From Oscillospiraceae bacterium (GTDB lineage: Bacteria; Bacillota_A; Clostridia; Oscillospirales; JAAYXM01): a DNA stretch of 14,547 nucleotides. This document shows positions 12,996-14,547 of the stretch, piece after piece (position 1 is the stretch's first letter; every line of letters starts with the position of its first letter). The translations under genes and the position numbers were made by a program. The stretch spans positions 1-14,547 of the forward strand of contig JAFXJK010000088.1 in assembly GCA_017532355.1 (NCBI GenBank), in the 5' to 3' direction. The notes below the pieces were generated by a model, which saw only the letters and a list, made by a program, of their open reading frames with translations, was not told the origin of the DNA and ran no database searches.

Positions 12996-14547
12996 GTGCG
13001 GCTGAAAAGTCTTGAATTGCAGGGTTTTAAATCCTTCCCTGACAAGACCGTTATTTCTTTTGACGACGGCATTACCGCAATCGTCGGTCCTAACGGCAGC
13101 GGAAAATCGAATATTTCTGACGCTGTGCGTTGGGTTCTTGGAGAACAGTCCACGAAGACCCTCCGCGGCAGCAATATGCAGGACGTCATCTTTGCAGGTA
13201 CGCAGAAGAGGGCGGCTGTCGGCTTTGCCGAGGTTTCGCTCACAATTGATAACTCCGACGGCGTGCTTCCGTGTGACTATAACGAAGTAACAGTCACTCG
13301 CCGTCTCTACCGTTCGGGCGAGAGTGAGTATTTTATAAACCGCACTTCCGTCCGTCTTCGCGATATAAATGAGATGTTTATGGATACGGGTCTCGGACGT
13401 GACGGTTATTCAATCATCGGTCAGGGACGTATTGACGAAATCCTCTCTGCAAAGAGCGGAGATCGCCGCGAGATATTCGAAGAGGCGGCAGGTATTTCGA
13501 AATTCCGCCACCGCAAGGAAGAGTCAGAGAGAAAGCTCGCGTCAACCGAAGAAAACCTTGTCCGTCTTCGTGACATTCTCGCAGAGGTCGAGGCACAGGT
13601 TGAGCCGCTTCGCATCCAGTCGGAAAAGGCTAAACAGTACATAAAGATTTTTGACGAGCTTCGAGGCCTTGAGGTTACGGTATGGACAGAGAACCTCGCA
13701 AAGGCGCGCGAGAATGCTCAGAAGTATATAAGCGATTACGAAGTTGCATGCAGTCAGTTCGGTGCGGCGCAGGCGGCGGTTGAAGAGCTCTACGCAGAGG
13801 TAGAGAAGCTTGCTTCCGATATGCGCGAAAAGGACGTTGAGGCTGAGGCTCTCCGTGAGACAGAGCGTGAGACGGAGCTTGCAGTTTCGGAAATTGCAGG
13901 TGAAATAGGCGCGCTTGAAGCTACAATCGCAAATAACAGACATAACATAGAAAGAATAAGAACCGAAATCAACGACGAGACTCTCCGGGCGGATGAGGTC
14001 GCGTCGCAGATCGCCGCACGTCGCGAGAGAGTGGAAAAGCTCCTTGCTGAGTGTGAAGAGATAGAAAAGATTATTGCAAAGCTTTCGGAAGAGGCGCTCC
14101 TTGCGTCCGGTGAGAGCGATGACGCTGAGACGAAGCTTGACAATCTCCGTCTTTCTGCACGTCTTGCTGAGGACGAGATTGCGCAGAAGAAAATTTCTCT
14201 TTCTGCGATTGAAGCGGAGATTACAGCTTTTGACAACCGCCGCGCAGATATTGAGGCGGAGCTTGAAGCTCGCGAGAGTGAGCTTTCAGAGTCAAAGAAG
14301 AAGTTTGCAGAAGTAAAGACTGCTTACGAAGAGGCAGAAGAGAAGTGCGATTCTGCTACGAATATGTTAAACGGCTTTGAGCTTAAGTCGAAGTCGCGCA
14401 CCGAGCGTTTTGAGTCGCTTCGCGCACGCGTTTCAAAGCTTGAGCTTTCGTGCGAGGCGGCGGAGAACAAGCTTCGTATGCTCCGCGAAATGGAGCGCGA
14501 TATGCAGGGTTATTCCTATGCCGTCAAGAACATAATGAAGGCAAAGA
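12996..14547 (+). CDS. smc: Chromosome segregation protein SMC, 5' part (517 codons, runs off the window)
   Basis: SMC is the ATPase of the bacterial condensin and with ScpA and ScpB organises and separates chromosomes. The N-terminal head is complete: LELQGFKSF start, Walker A GPNGSGKSN (31-39), the R-loop in LRGSNMQDVIFAGT (57-70, Arg57), YSIIGQGRIDEIL (138-150) and FEEAAGISKFR (161-171). From about 175 onward the Glu/Lys/Leu-rich sequence is the first coiled-coil arm, with the conserved PLRIQSEKAKQY near 205-215. The hinge and C-terminal head lie beyond the window. The start is GTG, chosen because GAGGTG (12984-12989) is 6 nt upstream and MRLKSLEL is the normal N-terminus. rnc, the usual upstream neighbour, is absent; smc has its own promoter here. 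Confidence 0.97.
   Translation, partial: MRLKSLELQGFKSFPDKTVISFDDGITAIVGPNGSGKSNISDAVRWVLGEQSTKTLRGSNMQDVIFAGTQKRAAVGFAEVSLTIDNSDGVLPCDYNEVTVTRRLYRSGESEYFINRTSVRLRDINEMFMDTGLGRDGYSIIGQGRIDEILSAKSGDRREIFEEAAGISKFRHRKEESERKLASTEENLVRLRDILAEVEAQVEPLRIQSEKAKQYIKIFDELRGLEVTVWTENLAKARENAQKYISDYEVACSQFGAAQAAVEELYAEVEKLASDMREKDVEAEALRETERETELAVSEIAGEIGALEATIANNRHNIERIRTEINDETLRADEVASQIAARRERVEKLLAECEEIEKIIAKLSEEALLASGESDDAETKLDNLRLSARLAEDEIAQKKISLSAIEAEITAFDNRRADIEAELEARESELSESKKKFAEVKTAYEEAEEKCDSATNMLNGFELKSKSRTERFESLRARVSKLELSCEAAENKLRMLREMERDMQGYSYAVKNIMKAK

Noticed and set aside
13790..14236. Serine/arginine-rich minus-strand open frame
   Set aside because: It is a shadow of the repetitive Glu/Ala/Lys codons in the SMC coiled coil.

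Overview
The window looks like chromosomal DNA of an endospore-forming, probably gut-associated clostridium (Firmicutes/Bacillota, Clostridia; Oscillospirales-like is my guess). The evidence is the forespore genes spoVAD and spoVAE, purine-rich Shine-Dalgarno sites before nearly every gene, textbook sigma-A promoters, hairpin-plus-T-run terminators, lipoproteins with an MKKK start, and a clostridial SMC protein. No plasmid, phage or CRISPR genes are visible.

Layout. (1) 1-1512, minus strand: spoVAD-spoVAE, translationally coupled, behind a sigma-F/G-like promoter. The spoVAE stop codon lies inside a 68-bp-period hairpin repeat that runs off the left edge. spoVAC is not next to them. (2) 1514-2604, minus: ddh (meso-diaminopimelate dehydrogenase), with its own promoter and terminator, broken by a one-base frameshift near its 3' end. 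(3) 2629-4897, plus: a short-chain dehydrogenase and a PHP-domain metal hydrolase, separated by a hairpin-rich dispersed repeat and closed by a strong terminator. (4) 4898-7388, plus: an AT-richer accessory cassette. It has a regulatory-looking leader, a leaderless protein with a C-terminal C39/papain-like peptidase domain, and two tandem paralogous lipoproteins coupled to it. This is the best candidate for an undescribed system, possibly toxin-immunity-like. (5) 7428-8927, plus: pyruvate kinase. (6) 8910-11668, minus: an HPr-kinase-like P-loop protein behind a perfect consensus promoter, then an intracellular GH78-type alpha-L-rhamnosidase behind another. (7) 11677-12098, minus: tRNA-Ala(CGC), followed by about 290 bp of stacked hairpins holding a second copy of the tRNA 3' tail and a second copy of its terminator. 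(8) 12117-12904, plus: a DUF6273-type lipoprotein. (9) 12931-end, plus: smc, cut by the window edge.

Most genes are independent transcription units. Clear co-transcription is seen for spoVAD-spoVAE and for the three-gene peptidase/lipoprotein cassette, and is possible for the SDR-PHP pair. Housekeeping functions (peptidoglycan precursor, glycolysis, chromosome condensation, tRNA) are interleaved with accessory pieces. All family assignments come from motif recognition by eye, without database searches.
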